From assembly GCA_037132015.1 (NCBI GenBank), contig JBAXPW010000019.1, forward strand, positions 1 through 23,918: a stretch of 23,918 nt of DNA, in the 5' to 3' direction. How positions within the stretch are numbered: the stretch's first letter is position 1; each line of letters begins with the position of its first letter. Both the position numbers and the translations under genes were made by a program. Below are positions 1 through 6,970 of the stretch, in pieces. The DNA is from JBAXPW01 sp037132015 (GTDB taxonomy: Bacteria; Patescibacteriota; Microgenomatia; UBA1406; GWC2-37-13). The notes under the pieces were generated by a model that saw nothing but the letters and a program-made list of their open reading frames with translations, had not been told where the DNA came from and did not search any database.

Positions 1-187
1 CAGATAATATGTGTCGTAATGCATCGTGTCCTGCAGTGGCTGGTTGTGTTTGCCCTCCACCACCACAACCCGTAGCTTGTAGTGGATCGTGTACAACAAC
101 AGCTCAGTGTGCAACTGGATTAGTGTGTTCATCAGATAATATGTGTCGTAATGCATCGTGTCCTGCAGTGGCTGGTTGTGTTTGCCC
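1..187 (+). repeat. 132-bp-period coding repeat with a 55-bp perfect copy
   Basis: Bases 1-55 and 133-187 are identical, an exact 55-bp direct repeat at a spacing of 132 bp (44 codons, in frame). It encodes the second half of the 8-Cys module (DNMCRNASCPAVAGCVCP). The two later modules of the same protein keep the cysteines but have diverged at the nucleotide level, so this pair is a recent duplication or has been homogenised. Confidence 0.9.
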
Positions 188-722
188 GGGAGAAACTCCA
201 TTACCAACTCCCACTCCTACAATTACACCTTCGCCTACAAACACACCTACTCCTACCAATACGCCAACGCCAAGTAACACACCAACTCCTCACAATCTAG
301 TATGTAACTTGAGTTGTAATTCTGATAACCAATGCACTACTGGACGTTGTTATAATGGCATGTGTCGAAATGGGAACTGCACTGGCGAGACTAGCTGTAT
401 TTGTCCGGTAGCAACTTCTGCTCCTAGCAATCTTGCATGTAGCGCATCATGTAATAATGATAATCAATGTTCTTCAGGATATTGTTACAACGGAATGTGT
501 CGTAATAGAAACTGTTCGATCGAAGTTGATTGTATCTGTAGGGTTTCACCAACGCCATCTGAAATTATTATCGCAGTAAATAATCAGCAAATTGTACAAC
601 AAAATGTTTCAAGACAGAATAATGTAATCCAAATATCACCAACAATTCCTTCTGCTGGAGAAACACGATGGTTTATGATAATCATACCTGCAATCGTAGT
701 GATGCTTGGATTGATGTTATAG
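3..722 (+). CDS. Cys-rich repeat surface protein with C-terminal membrane anchor (5' partial)
   Basis: The reading frame is open through the left edge, so the first ATG (position 9) lies inside a repeat and is not the start. The visible part has four modules of about 35-44 residues, the first truncated. Each complete module has eight cysteines in the order C-x3-C, xQC, C, MC(R), C, then CxC. A Pro/Thr-rich linker (about nt 190-296) separates modules 2 and 3. After module 4 comes a polar stretch and a final hydrophobic segment (about nt 666-719, WFMIIIPAIVVMLGLML) that ends the protein. Eight conserved Cys per module suggest four disulfides outside the cell, with the C-terminus in the membrane. 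I do not recognise a named family; a surface adhesion or wall-spanning role is inference. It converges with lepA. Confidence 0.8.
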   Translation, partial: DNMCRNASCPAVAGCVCPPPPQPVACSGSCTTTAQCATGLVCSSDNMCRNASCPAVAGCVCPGETPLPTPTPTITPSPTNTPTPTNTPTPSNTPTPHNLVCNLSCNSDNQCTTGRCYNGMCRNGNCTGETSCICPVATSAPSNLACSASCNNDNQCSSGYCYNGMCRNRNCSIEVDCICRVSPTPSEIIIAVNNQQIVQQNVSRQNNVIQISPTIPSAGETRWFMIIIPAIVVMLGLML

Positions 723-812
723 AATATGAGTTATTGCTTTGTTTTGTACGTGAAATATTCGTACTGACAGATTTAATTATGATGTGATCAAAGAAGATAA
801 TTTGATATGAAG

Positions 813-2594
813 TTAACCATCTTCCTTTTTGAAGAGCTTCATGAAGGCCTCTTTAGGAATTTCAACAGAACCAACCATTTTCATTTTCTTTTTTCCTTCT
901 TTTTGCTTTTGAAGTAATTTATTTTTTCGTCCAACATCACCTGCACCCACAACTTTACCACTTTTTATTAACACGTCTTTACGATATGGTGAAATACGTT
1001 CTGAGGTAAGAATTTTCCCCTTAAATTTTGCTTGAATTTTCACTTCAAATTGTTGTCGAGGAATTAGCTCGCGAAGAGATTTACACAACTCAGTTCCTTT
1101 TTCTAATGCGCGTTCTTGAACAACAACTTCTGAAAATTCTTCTACTTCTTCTTCATTTAATAAGATGATAAGTTTATCGGCTTTTACCTTTATATACTCA
1201 ACAAATTCCCAATCAAGAGATGCATATCCTGATGTAACACTTTTTAATCGATCAAAAAAATCTGAGATCATTTCAGATAGTGGCATCTTGTACGAAATAG
1301 AAATCTGATTTTTATTATCCATTGTTAAAAAGGTTCCCCGATAATTTTCACACAATTGCATGACTGCACCCATATATTCTTGTGGCATAAGAATCATCAG
1401 CCGAACATAGGGTTCATAAAAATCACCATTCTCTATTTTATATTCCACTTTTGGAGGAGTAAGAACAAGACTGAGATCAAATTCACGTTCAAGACGCTCT
1501 CGTACAACATCCGCGTGAAGTAATCCAAGAAAGCCTACTCGAAATCCAGCGCCAAGTGCATGACTGTAAATAGGAAGTGATTCAATTGATGAGTCATTGA
1601 GATATAATTTTTCTAAAGCCCTTTTTAAATTGAGATAATCTGCTGTATCTGTTGTGAAAATTGAAGCATACACCATTGGTTTTACTTGGCGATATCCCGG
1701 AACAGCTCCAACTTCACTTTTATGATAGAGGAGTGTATCTCCGACTCGTACTTCGTGAATATCTTTAAGATTTGTTACTACATATCCAATTTCGCCAGGT
1801 CCCAACTCATCAGAAGGTTCAAGCTCAGGAGTAAATATACCGACTTCATTTACTTCAAATACTTTACCACCAGATGCGAGCTTAATTTTACTTCCTCGTT
1901 TCACTTTACCTACAAATACGCGAACAAATGCAATGACGCCTCGATGACTATCATAATACGAATCAAAAATTAGAGCACTTAAATCCTGTTCTGACAATTT
2001 ATCTGTGATCTGCGGAGGAGAAATAAGACGAATTGCCGTTTCTAATAATTCAGGAACTTTCAAACCTGTTTTTGCAGAAATCTCAAAAATATCTTCTTGC
2101 TTTACACCCAAAAAATCAACTAATTGTTGTCGAGTTTTTTCAACTTGAGCGCTCGGAAGATCAATTTTATTTACTACAGGAATAATCGTCAGATTTTTTT
2201 CAAGAGCTTTATATGCATTTGCAATTGTTTGTGCTTGAATGCCTTTTGTCGCATCAACAAGTAATATAACACCTTCCACACAAGCGAGCGTACGATCTAC
2301 CTCGTATGAAAAATCTACATGTCCAGGGGTATCAACTAAGTTTAACGTTAACACGTCATGATTTTCAACCTTCGATTCTTCACTTGGAAGTATAGTATAG
2401 TGCATTCGAACAGGTGCTAGTTTAATCGTGATTCCACGTTCACGTGAAATAGGATTACGATCTAAAAGTTGATCCGCATGTTTATCTACCTCTACAGTGT
2501 GCGTAAGCTCCAAAAACCTATCTGCAAGAGTCGACTTACCATGATCTACATGGGCAATTATGGCAAAATTTCGTAACTTATTATTATCTATCAT
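813..2594 (-). CDS. lepA: Elongation factor 4 (LepA), ribosome back-translocase GTPase
   Basis: 593 residues, normal for LepA. The GTPase motifs are in order: AHVDHGKST (G1, residues 14-22), RERGITIK (G2, 51-58), DTPGH (G3, 88-92) and NKID (G4, 142-145). The C-terminal LepA-specific domain follows, ending in the typical KMVGSVEIPKEAF segment. EF4 acts on the ribosome during translation under ionic stress. The frame extends upstream to a GTG at 2621, but I chose the ATG at 2594: it gives the conserved length, and an AGAGG sits 5-9 nt ahead of it. This is one of the few Shine-Dalgarno-like sites in the window. A TATAAT hexamer (2604-2609) lies just upstream, so the gene probably has its own promoter behind the pyruvate kinase terminator. 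Confidence 0.97.
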   Translation of the reverse strand: MIDNNKLRNFAIIAHVDHGKSTLADRFLELTHTVEVDKHADQLLDRNPISRERGITIKLAPVRMHYTILPSEESKVENHDVLTLNLVDTPGHVDFSYEVDRTLACVEGVILLVDATKGIQAQTIANAYKALEKNLTIIPVVNKIDLPSAQVEKTRQQLVDFLGVKQEDIFEISAKTGLKVPELLETAIRLISPPQITDKLSEQDLSALIFDSYYDSHRGVIAFVRVFVGKVKRGSKIKLASGGKVFEVNEVGIFTPELEPSDELGPGEIGYVVTNLKDIHEVRVGDTLLYHKSEVGAVPGYRQVKPMVYASIFTTDTADYLNLKRALEKLYLNDSSIESLPIYSHALGAGFRVGFLGLLHADVVRERLEREFDLSLVLTPPKVEYKIENGDFYEPYVRLMILMPQEYMGAVMQLCENYRGTFLTMDNKNQISISYKMPLSEMISDFFDRLKSVTSGYASLDWEFVEYIKVKADKLIILLNEEEVEEFSEVVVQERALEKGTELCKSLRELIPRQQFEVKIQAKFKGKILTSERISPYRKDVLIKSGKVVGAGDVGRKNKLLQKQKEGKKKMKMVGSVEIPKEAFMKLFKKEDG

Positions 2595-2603
2595 ACAGCC
2601 TCT

Positions 2604-2609
2604 ATTATA
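2604..2609 (-). promoter_or_regulatory. Possible -10 element of lepA
   Basis: TATAAT on the minus strand, 9 nt before the lepA ATG at 2594. No good -35 is visible. If used, transcription would start only a few bases before the ATG and the AGAGG would fall at or outside the mRNA 5' end, so either this hexamer or that ribosome site is probably not functional. Confidence 0.35.
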
Positions 2610-2644
2610 ACATTGAATCACCCATAAAACGAACTATGCAGTAT

Positions 2645-2687
2645 ATAAAAACAGAGGGCTGAGATATTGCATACCTCACACCCTCTG
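2645..2687 (-). terminator. Rho-independent terminator of pyruvate kinase
   Basis: Read on the minus strand, CAGAGGG pairs with CCCTCTG (7 bp). A further TGAG/CTCA pairing sits inside, and TTTTTAT follows directly. It lies between the pyruvate kinase stop (2704) and lepA, so the two minus-strand genes are probably separate transcription units. Confidence 0.85.
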
Positions 2688-2703
2688 ATTTACTTATCGA
2701 ATA

Positions 2704-4137
2704 TTATGGTGTTGTTACTATCTTTACTGTAGATGTACCACCTTCAATACTCCATACATCTCCATGAAGAACAATAACCTTATCGCCAGTTGCAATATAT
2801 TCTTTCATCCTCAAATCTTCAAGAGTTTTTTGAATATGTTCTTGTGTTACTTTACCATTTGCAATCTCACGATGCACAAATGGAGTAACGCCAAAACTAA
2901 TCGTAAGACTTTCTGCTACATGCTTTTCAGGGGTAATTGCAAATATTGGAATAAGTGGTCGATATCGTGATAACATTCGTGCTGTTTTTCCTGTATGAGA
3001 ATATACCACAAATGCCTTAACATCCTTATCAAGTTCATCACATTGTAAGAACAATGAATAAGCAGTATCACAAATAAGACTTCCCTCATCATTTAATTCA
3101 TATTCAAATCGATATCTATTATCCATCATAAACTGTCGCTCGTTAAACGATGCTGTTCGGGCCATCATCTCTACTGCTTCAAATGGATAAGAGCCTGATG
3201 CTGTTTCTCCTGACAACATCACACTATCTGTTAAATCATATGTTGCGTTTGCAATATCAGATACTTCAGCTCGTGTTGCCATTGGTTGAGTAATCATGGA
3301 TTGCAACATTTGTGTTGCTGTGATAACAGGTTTGCCTGTTTCGATACATTTTTTTATCAAAATTTTTTGATAAAAAGGTACTTGTTCAAGAGGTTGCTCA
3401 ACTCCAAGATCACCGCGCGCAATCATAACAGCATCACATTCTTCAATAATTTCATCTAAATTATCGAGAGCCTTTTGTGTTTCAATTTTTGCAACCGCAA
3501 GAGCTTTTACTCCATATTTTTGCATCTCTTCCTTCATAGTTCGAAGATCTGATGCAGTGCGGACAAATGAAAGCCCAACAAAATCAACATTATTTCTTGC
3601 AGCAAGTTGAAGTCCTTCAAAATCACGATCTACCAATACTGGAAATGGAAAATCTGCTCCAGGAATATTGAGTGTTTTTCGACTTTTCATCAATAAATCT
3701 TGCTCACTTCGAAGATATGTTTTTCCATCTTTTTTTACAACATGAAAAACAAAATATCCATCATCAGCAAGTAATTTTTGCCCCTCTTTAAGATGTTTAA
3801 TCACATCAGGATGTGTGATTGAAAAACCTTTCTCTTTTTTTTCAAGAGCTTCAGGTCCTAATAAAAGAAGTTCACCCTTTTTGAGATCCATCTGATCATC
3901 GGGAAGAAGAATACGAATCTCAGGTCCTTGAAGATCTACAAGTATTCCCACAATCACTCCAAGTTTTTCAGCGACTTTGTGTACTCGTTGAATCCGTTCG
4001 CTATGCCATTCGACAGAGCTATGCTTGAAGTTAAAGCGAAATATATTAACTCCGGCTACGATCAGTCTTTCAATCATATCTTCACTTTCGGTGACCGGTC
4101 CGATAGTGGCTATGATCTTTGTTAATTTTGTGTTCAT
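2704..4137 (-). CDS. pyk: Pyruvate kinase
   Basis: 477 residues, the usual bacterial length. It transfers phosphate from phosphoenolpyruvate to ADP in the last step of glycolysis. Visible signatures are KIIATIGP near the N-terminus, VDLQGPEIR (67-75), AKIET with the catalytic lysine, MIARGDLGVE, the ATRAEVSDIANA segment, and VMLSGETASG. A C-terminal alpha/beta domain follows. Two positions that help bind the monovalent cation differ from the textbook enzyme: the NFSHG motif reads NFKHS (K38), and DT before the KGPEIR-type motif reads DL (D68-L69). The gene starts at the first ATG, only 7 nt behind a near-consensus promoter, so the mRNA is probably leaderless. It is divergent from the glycosyltransferase at 4267. 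Confidence 0.97.
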   Translation of the reverse strand: MNTKLTKIIATIGPVTESEDMIERLIVAGVNIFRFNFKHSSVEWHSERIQRVHKVAEKLGVIVGILVDLQGPEIRILLPDDQMDLKKGELLLLGPEALEKKEKGFSITHPDVIKHLKEGQKLLADDGYFVFHVVKKDGKTYLRSEQDLLMKSRKTLNIPGADFPFPVLVDRDFEGLQLAARNNVDFVGLSFVRTASDLRTMKEEMQKYGVKALAVAKIETQKALDNLDEIIEECDAVMIARGDLGVEQPLEQVPFYQKILIKKCIETGKPVITATQMLQSMITQPMATRAEVSDIANATYDLTDSVMLSGETASGSYPFEAVEMMARTASFNERQFMMDNRYRFEYELNDEGSLICDTAYSLFLQCDELDKDVKAFVVYSHTGKTARMLSRYRPLIPIFAITPEKHVAESLTISFGVTPFVHREIANGKVTQEHIQKTLEDLRMKEYIATGDKVIVLHGDVWSIEGGTSTVKIVTTP

Positions 4138-4144
4138 AAAAACG

Positions 4145-4173
4145 ATTATAACTCAAATCTCGTCGACTTGCAA
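4145..4173 (-). promoter_or_regulatory. Promoter of pyruvate kinase
   Basis: Minus strand TTGCAA (4168-4173), a 17-bp spacer, then TATAAT (4145-4150), followed by 7 nt and the ATG at 4137. Hexamers and spacing fit a sigma-70 type promoter well. The expected start of transcription is at or next to the A of ATG, with no room for a ribosome binding site. Confidence 0.8.
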
Positions 4174-4249
4174 TAAAATTGATTACTATATCAGTCTAAT
4201 AAGATAATATGATGTAAAATTTAGCTCGCATTTTTTAGATACTTTGGTA

Positions 4250-4255
4250 TATAAT
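4250..4255 (+). promoter_or_regulatory. -10 element of the glycosyltransferase at 4267
   Basis: Perfect TATAAT ending 11 nt before the ATG at 4267. The -35 region is not recognisable. The predicted leader is only about 5 nt. Confidence 0.5.
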
Positions 4256-4266
4256 GCACCATAATT

Positions 4267-5301
4267 ATGATTAGAACCAAACAAAAATTTTTTTCAATAA
4301 TTATTCCGGTACTTGAACTGGGGTATTTTTTGATCTGGGAATGTTTGCCTGCACTCGACAAACAAACATTTAAAAACTTTGAGGTTATTGTACTTCCTAA
4401 CAATCATTCACAGTACGATACAACTCTTCTCAAAAAATATCGATGGTTACGAATTATTCCAACGGGAATCATCACAAATCCTGCACAAAAAAGAGATTTG
4501 GGTGCAAAACATGCAAAAGGAACAATCCTCGCATTTCTTGATGATGATTCATTTCCAAAGGAAAACTGGTTAGAGAGCGCATCTATAATTTTTAATCAAA
4601 TGCAGATTGCATCTATAGGTGGTCCCGGAATAATTCCTAAAAATGCAACATTGAGAGAACAGGCATTTGATCAAATCCTTCGTTCACGAGCAGGATCAGG
4701 ATCATTTTCATATCGATTTGAGGCAAAAGAACCACGATTTGTTGATGATTTTCCTAGTATGAATTTTTTTATTCAAAAGATCACATTTAATACTCTTGGT
4801 GGATTTGATTCTGACTACTGGCCCGGAGAAGACAGCAAATTGTGTGAAAAAATAGTTAAGAGTAAAGAACATATTCTCTATAGTCCCGCAACTGTTGTTT
4901 TTCATCATCGTCGTAAAACCATACAAGATTTTTTATATCAACATAGACAATATGGCTTTCATAGAGGATCTTTTTTTAGACATGGAGATATAAATTCGAG
5001 ACATTTAATATATCTTATTCCAACTTTTTTTGTCATCTACATAGTAACATTTGTACTTTTTAGTTTCATAACACTTGTTTTCAAATTAAATTCATTATTT
5101 CTGCTTGGAGCTTCATTACCATTACTTTTTTATTGGATAGTCCTCAACTATATTTTTTTCCTCACTCTCATTCGAACAAAAAATCTATTGATTGCTTGTA
5201 TAACAGGAGTTACATATGTATCAACTCATATTGTATATGGAATACAATTCATACAAGGATTTTTTAAACCAGCAGAAAAAAAAATTTCGAATAAGAACTG
5301 A
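4267..5301 (+). CDS. Family 2 glycosyltransferase with C-terminal membrane segments
   Basis: 344 residues. An N-terminal GT-A domain begins with a FSIIIPV strand, has the metal/nucleotide-binding DDD at 92-94 (AFLDDDSF), and GED at 187-189 (E188-D189), the usual site of the catalytic base. A large hydrophobic C-terminal region (about residues 230-330) contains two to four membrane helices. This architecture is typical of inverting transferases that add sugars to lipid-linked glycans on the cytoplasmic side of the membrane. The acceptor and sugar cannot be read from the sequence. The upstream pyk gene is divergent and the gene has its own -10 element. The stop is TGA, which argues against a recoded-UGA lineage such as Gracilibacteria or SR1. 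Confidence 0.88.
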   Translation: MIRTKQKFFSIIIPVLELGYFLIWECLPALDKQTFKNFEVIVLPNNHSQYDTTLLKKYRWLRIIPTGIITNPAQKRDLGAKHAKGTILAFLDDDSFPKENWLESASIIFNQMQIASIGGPGIIPKNATLREQAFDQILRSRAGSGSFSYRFEAKEPRFVDDFPSMNFFIQKITFNTLGGFDSDYWPGEDSKLCEKIVKSKEHILYSPATVVFHHRRKTIQDFLYQHRQYGFHRGSFFRHGDINSRHLIYLIPTFFVIYIVTFVLFSFITLVFKLNSLFLLGASLPLLFYWIVLNYIFFLTLIRTKNLLIACITGVTYVSTHIVYGIQFIQGFFKPAEKKISNKN

Positions 5302-5331
5302 TGACAAATAAACTTCCTTTCATTAAAATAC

Positions 5332-5337
5332 TAATAT
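5332..5337 (+). promoter_or_regulatory. Possible -10 element of the ferredoxin-like gene
   Basis: TAATAT, 7 nt before the ATG at 5345, the same spacing as at several other genes here. The region is very AT-rich and no convincing -35 is present, so a chance match is possible. Confidence 0.35.
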
Positions 5338-5344
5338 ATAACAT

Positions 5345-5590
5345 ATGAAAGATATTCAGATGATAAAAAGGGATGTTGTCGAAATTAAAATTCTACGAAG
5401 TAAATGTATAAGCGCAAGTACCTGTGTTGTCTATGCACCAAATACCTTCGATCTTGATGATGATAGTATAGTCATCATCAAAGAAGGGGAGTGGGATAAA
5501 CTTGAAAAAATCATTGCCTCAGCACAATCATATCCTGTGTTTGCAATTGAAGTATTTGTCAAAGGAAAAAAACTCTGGCCAAAAAATTAA
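5345..5590 (+). CDS. Ferredoxin-like protein with an incomplete cluster motif
   Basis: 81 residues. The pattern C21-ISAST-C27 followed by APNTFDLDDD, and later SYPVFAIEV, is the skeleton of single-cluster ferredoxins (CxxCxxC, then xxPxxFxxDDDG, then CPVxAI). Here A24 replaces the second cysteine and Y63 replaces the cysteine before the conserved proline, so only C21 and C27 of four ligands remain. Alanine at the second position is also seen in 3Fe-4S ferredoxins, but these keep the last cysteine. No other cysteine exists in the protein. It may bind no cluster, share one between subunits, or be an electron carrier that lost its function. It has no Shine-Dalgarno sequence. It is convergent with the next gene and the two stops overlap in TTAA (5587-5590). 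Confidence 0.75.
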   Translation: MKDIQMIKRDVVEIKILRSKCISASTCVVYAPNTFDLDDDSIVIIKEGEWDKLEKIIASAQSYPVFAIEVFVKGKKLWPKN

Positions 5591-6282
5591 TGAACTTTGG
5601 ATATAGATTGAATAATCTTTTTCATAGTTGCTTCTTCAAATCTTCCATTCATACGGGTATTTTTATCTACATCATAATATACATATATTGGTATTTCATA
5701 ATTTATATAACTATATTCTGAAAAATTCACAAGTCTCTCCCATGGTTTATCATTTCGATATACCTGATATTCAAGATTACCTTTAAAATCATTATCTCTA
5801 GTAATTTGACAAAAACTCATACCTCCAACTTTTTCCTTACATAATGTTCGCATTTCTCCAACTTTTATACCTAAGGTAGGAAGTTTATAGTCAGGATTAA
5901 ATGGTTTTTTCTTAATAAAAAGTGATTCAAACCCTGACGCAACCATTGTATCTAATAGATCTATACTTATTTCGTCATTATTCTCATATACTCTAAAGTC
6001 TGATCGATAATAAAAAGTTAAATTCAAATCTTTACTTGTATATTTTTTCCACCCCTCATATGGATCGGGAGTAGGGGAGGGTTGAATCTTTATCGATTGA
6101 ACTTTTTTAAGAGATTCTGTTGGTGTATTTGTTATTTGAATGATATTTTTTGTATCATCTCGTTGTTCAATATTTTGTACTTGTGAAGTAGAGAATTTAT
6201 TTGTATTGGAGACTATTAGACCAATTCCTATACATACAAGTAGTATTCCAACTGCAACTATAGAAACTTTGATATTCTTCAT
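5587..6282 (-). CDS. Single-TM protein of unknown function (paralogue A)
   Basis: 231 residues. An N-terminal basic start and hydrophobic helix (about residues 5-26) act as signal anchor. A polar, Pro/Thr-containing linker follows (PSPTPDP near 70), then a globular domain beginning YEGWKKYTSKDLNLTFYYRS. The start of this domain resembles that of the neighbour at 6345-6908 (KYKKFVLEGVLTLSYPSDF), and both N-termini share the pattern GxGLLLVxIGI, so the two are paralogues. Such domains sit outside the membrane. I do not recognise a function. The ATG at 6282 is chosen because it precedes the anchor helix directly. A TATAAT lies only 2 nt upstream. Confidence 0.75.
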   Translation of the reverse strand: MKNIKVSIVAVGILLVCIGIGLIVSNTNKFSTSQVQNIEQRDDTKNIIQITNTPTESLKKVQSIKIQPSPTPDPYEGWKKYTSKDLNLTFYYRSDFRVYENNDEISIDLLDTMVASGFESLFIKKKPFNPDYKLPTLGIKVGEMRTLCKEKVGGMSFCQITRDNDFKGNLEYQVYRNDKPWERLVNFSEYSYINYEIPIYVYYDVDKNTRMNGRFEEATMKKIIQSISKVH

Positions 6283-6318
6283 ATATTATATGAATAAAAA
6301 ATACAATCTCAAATCTGC

Positions 6319-6335
6319 CATACTATTAGTGTTAT
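6319..6335 (+). repeat. Copy 1 of a 17-bp promoter-proximal repeat
   Basis: CATACTATTAGTGTTAT is found here and again at 6956-6972. There it forms the -10 region and first two start-codon bases of the radical SAM gene. At this copy the sequence continues ATAG instead of ATGA, so there is no start codon and no plus-strand gene follows. Confidence 0.85.
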
Positions 6336-6344
6336 AGATTTCAG

Positions 6345-6908
6345 TTAGAAAAACTCAATACTGTTGACTATATCATTATATTGTTGCATGATAAATTCAT
6401 CATCAGATCCATAACCTATCTCTATAACTCCTCCTTTATGATTTTTGACAATATGTACTCTTGAGACATCAACTATACCTTTCCTCATTTGAATTTTCAA
6501 GGTCCAAGTCCATTTTATACCATCAATTAATTGAGATTGGGATATATTTGAAGGAAAGTGTGTCTGTATTTGTGTTAAATATTTTTCATAGTTATTCATG
6601 GTTCCCGTTTTCTGCGCGTTAATAAGAATATACAATCCTGCTTCATTAACAGATTCCGACTTATTAGCAATAGTAATTAAACCGTCACCCGCTTTGATTG
6701 CAAAATCAGATGGGTATGATAAGGTTAAAACTCCTTCTAATACAAACTTTTTATATTTCTCTTTAGCTGTTAATGCGTTTTTTGGTACTACAGATACTTT
6801 ATTTGTATAAGCCATTCTCGGTTTATTAATATTCGTGATAACCACCCAGACCCCAATCCCAACTAACAATAATCCTGCACCGACTATCAGTCGTACTATC
6901 CTTTTCAT
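6345..6908 (-). CDS. Single-TM protein of unknown function (paralogue B)
   Basis: 187 residues from the ATG at 6908. An in-frame TTG at 6938 would add ten residues before the basic KRIVR start, which makes it less likely. The layout is that of its neighbour: a membrane anchor (about residues 3-24), a linker with TNKVSVVPKN, and an outside domain starting KYKKFVLEGVLTLSYPSDF. That resembles the FxYPxDW opening of small PsbP-like or lipoprotein-like domains. It lacks the extra Pro/Thr linker of paralogue A. It is divergent from the radical SAM gene, with 62 nt between the starts. Function unknown. Confidence 0.72.
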   Translation of the reverse strand: MKRIVRLIVGAGLLLVGIGVWVVITNINKPRMAYTNKVSVVPKNALTAKEKYKKFVLEGVLTLSYPSDFAIKAGDGLITIANKSESVNEAGLYILINAQKTGTMNNYEKYLTQIQTHFPSNISQSQLIDGIKWTWTLKIQMRKGIVDVSRVHIVKNHKGGVIEIGYGSDDEFIMQQYNDIVNSIEFF

Positions 6909-6932
6909 AATACATTTATAATACAATCTTCG

Positions 6933-6963
6933 TTGCAAAACAATACATTTTTTGGCATACTAT
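6933..6963 (+). promoter_or_regulatory. Promoter of the radical SAM gene
   Basis: TTGCAA (6933-6938), a 19-bp spacer and TACTAT (6958-6963), followed by 7 nt and the ATG at 6971. The long spacer makes the -35 less sure than the -10. No ribosome binding site is present, so a leaderless mRNA is predicted. TTGCAA is its own reverse complement and sits 24 nt upstream of the divergent gene's start. Confidence 0.55.
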
Positions 6964-6970
6964 TAGTGTT

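Noticed and set aside
787..806. Hairpin ATCAAA/TTTGAT, and a second one GTACG/CGTAC near 747-765, in the gap between the Cys-rich gene and lepA, as possible terminators
   Set aside because: Stems of only 5-6 AT-rich base pairs and no T-run on either strand.
2595..2621. Upstream GTG start for LepA, adding nine residues
   Set aside because: The added residues are not part of the conserved LepA N-terminus, and the ATG at 2594 has an AGAGG in front of it.
5345..5590. Frameshift as explanation for the missing cysteines of the ferredoxin-like protein
   Set aside because: Both sides of the motif stay in one frame with normal family spacing; the changes are substitutions.
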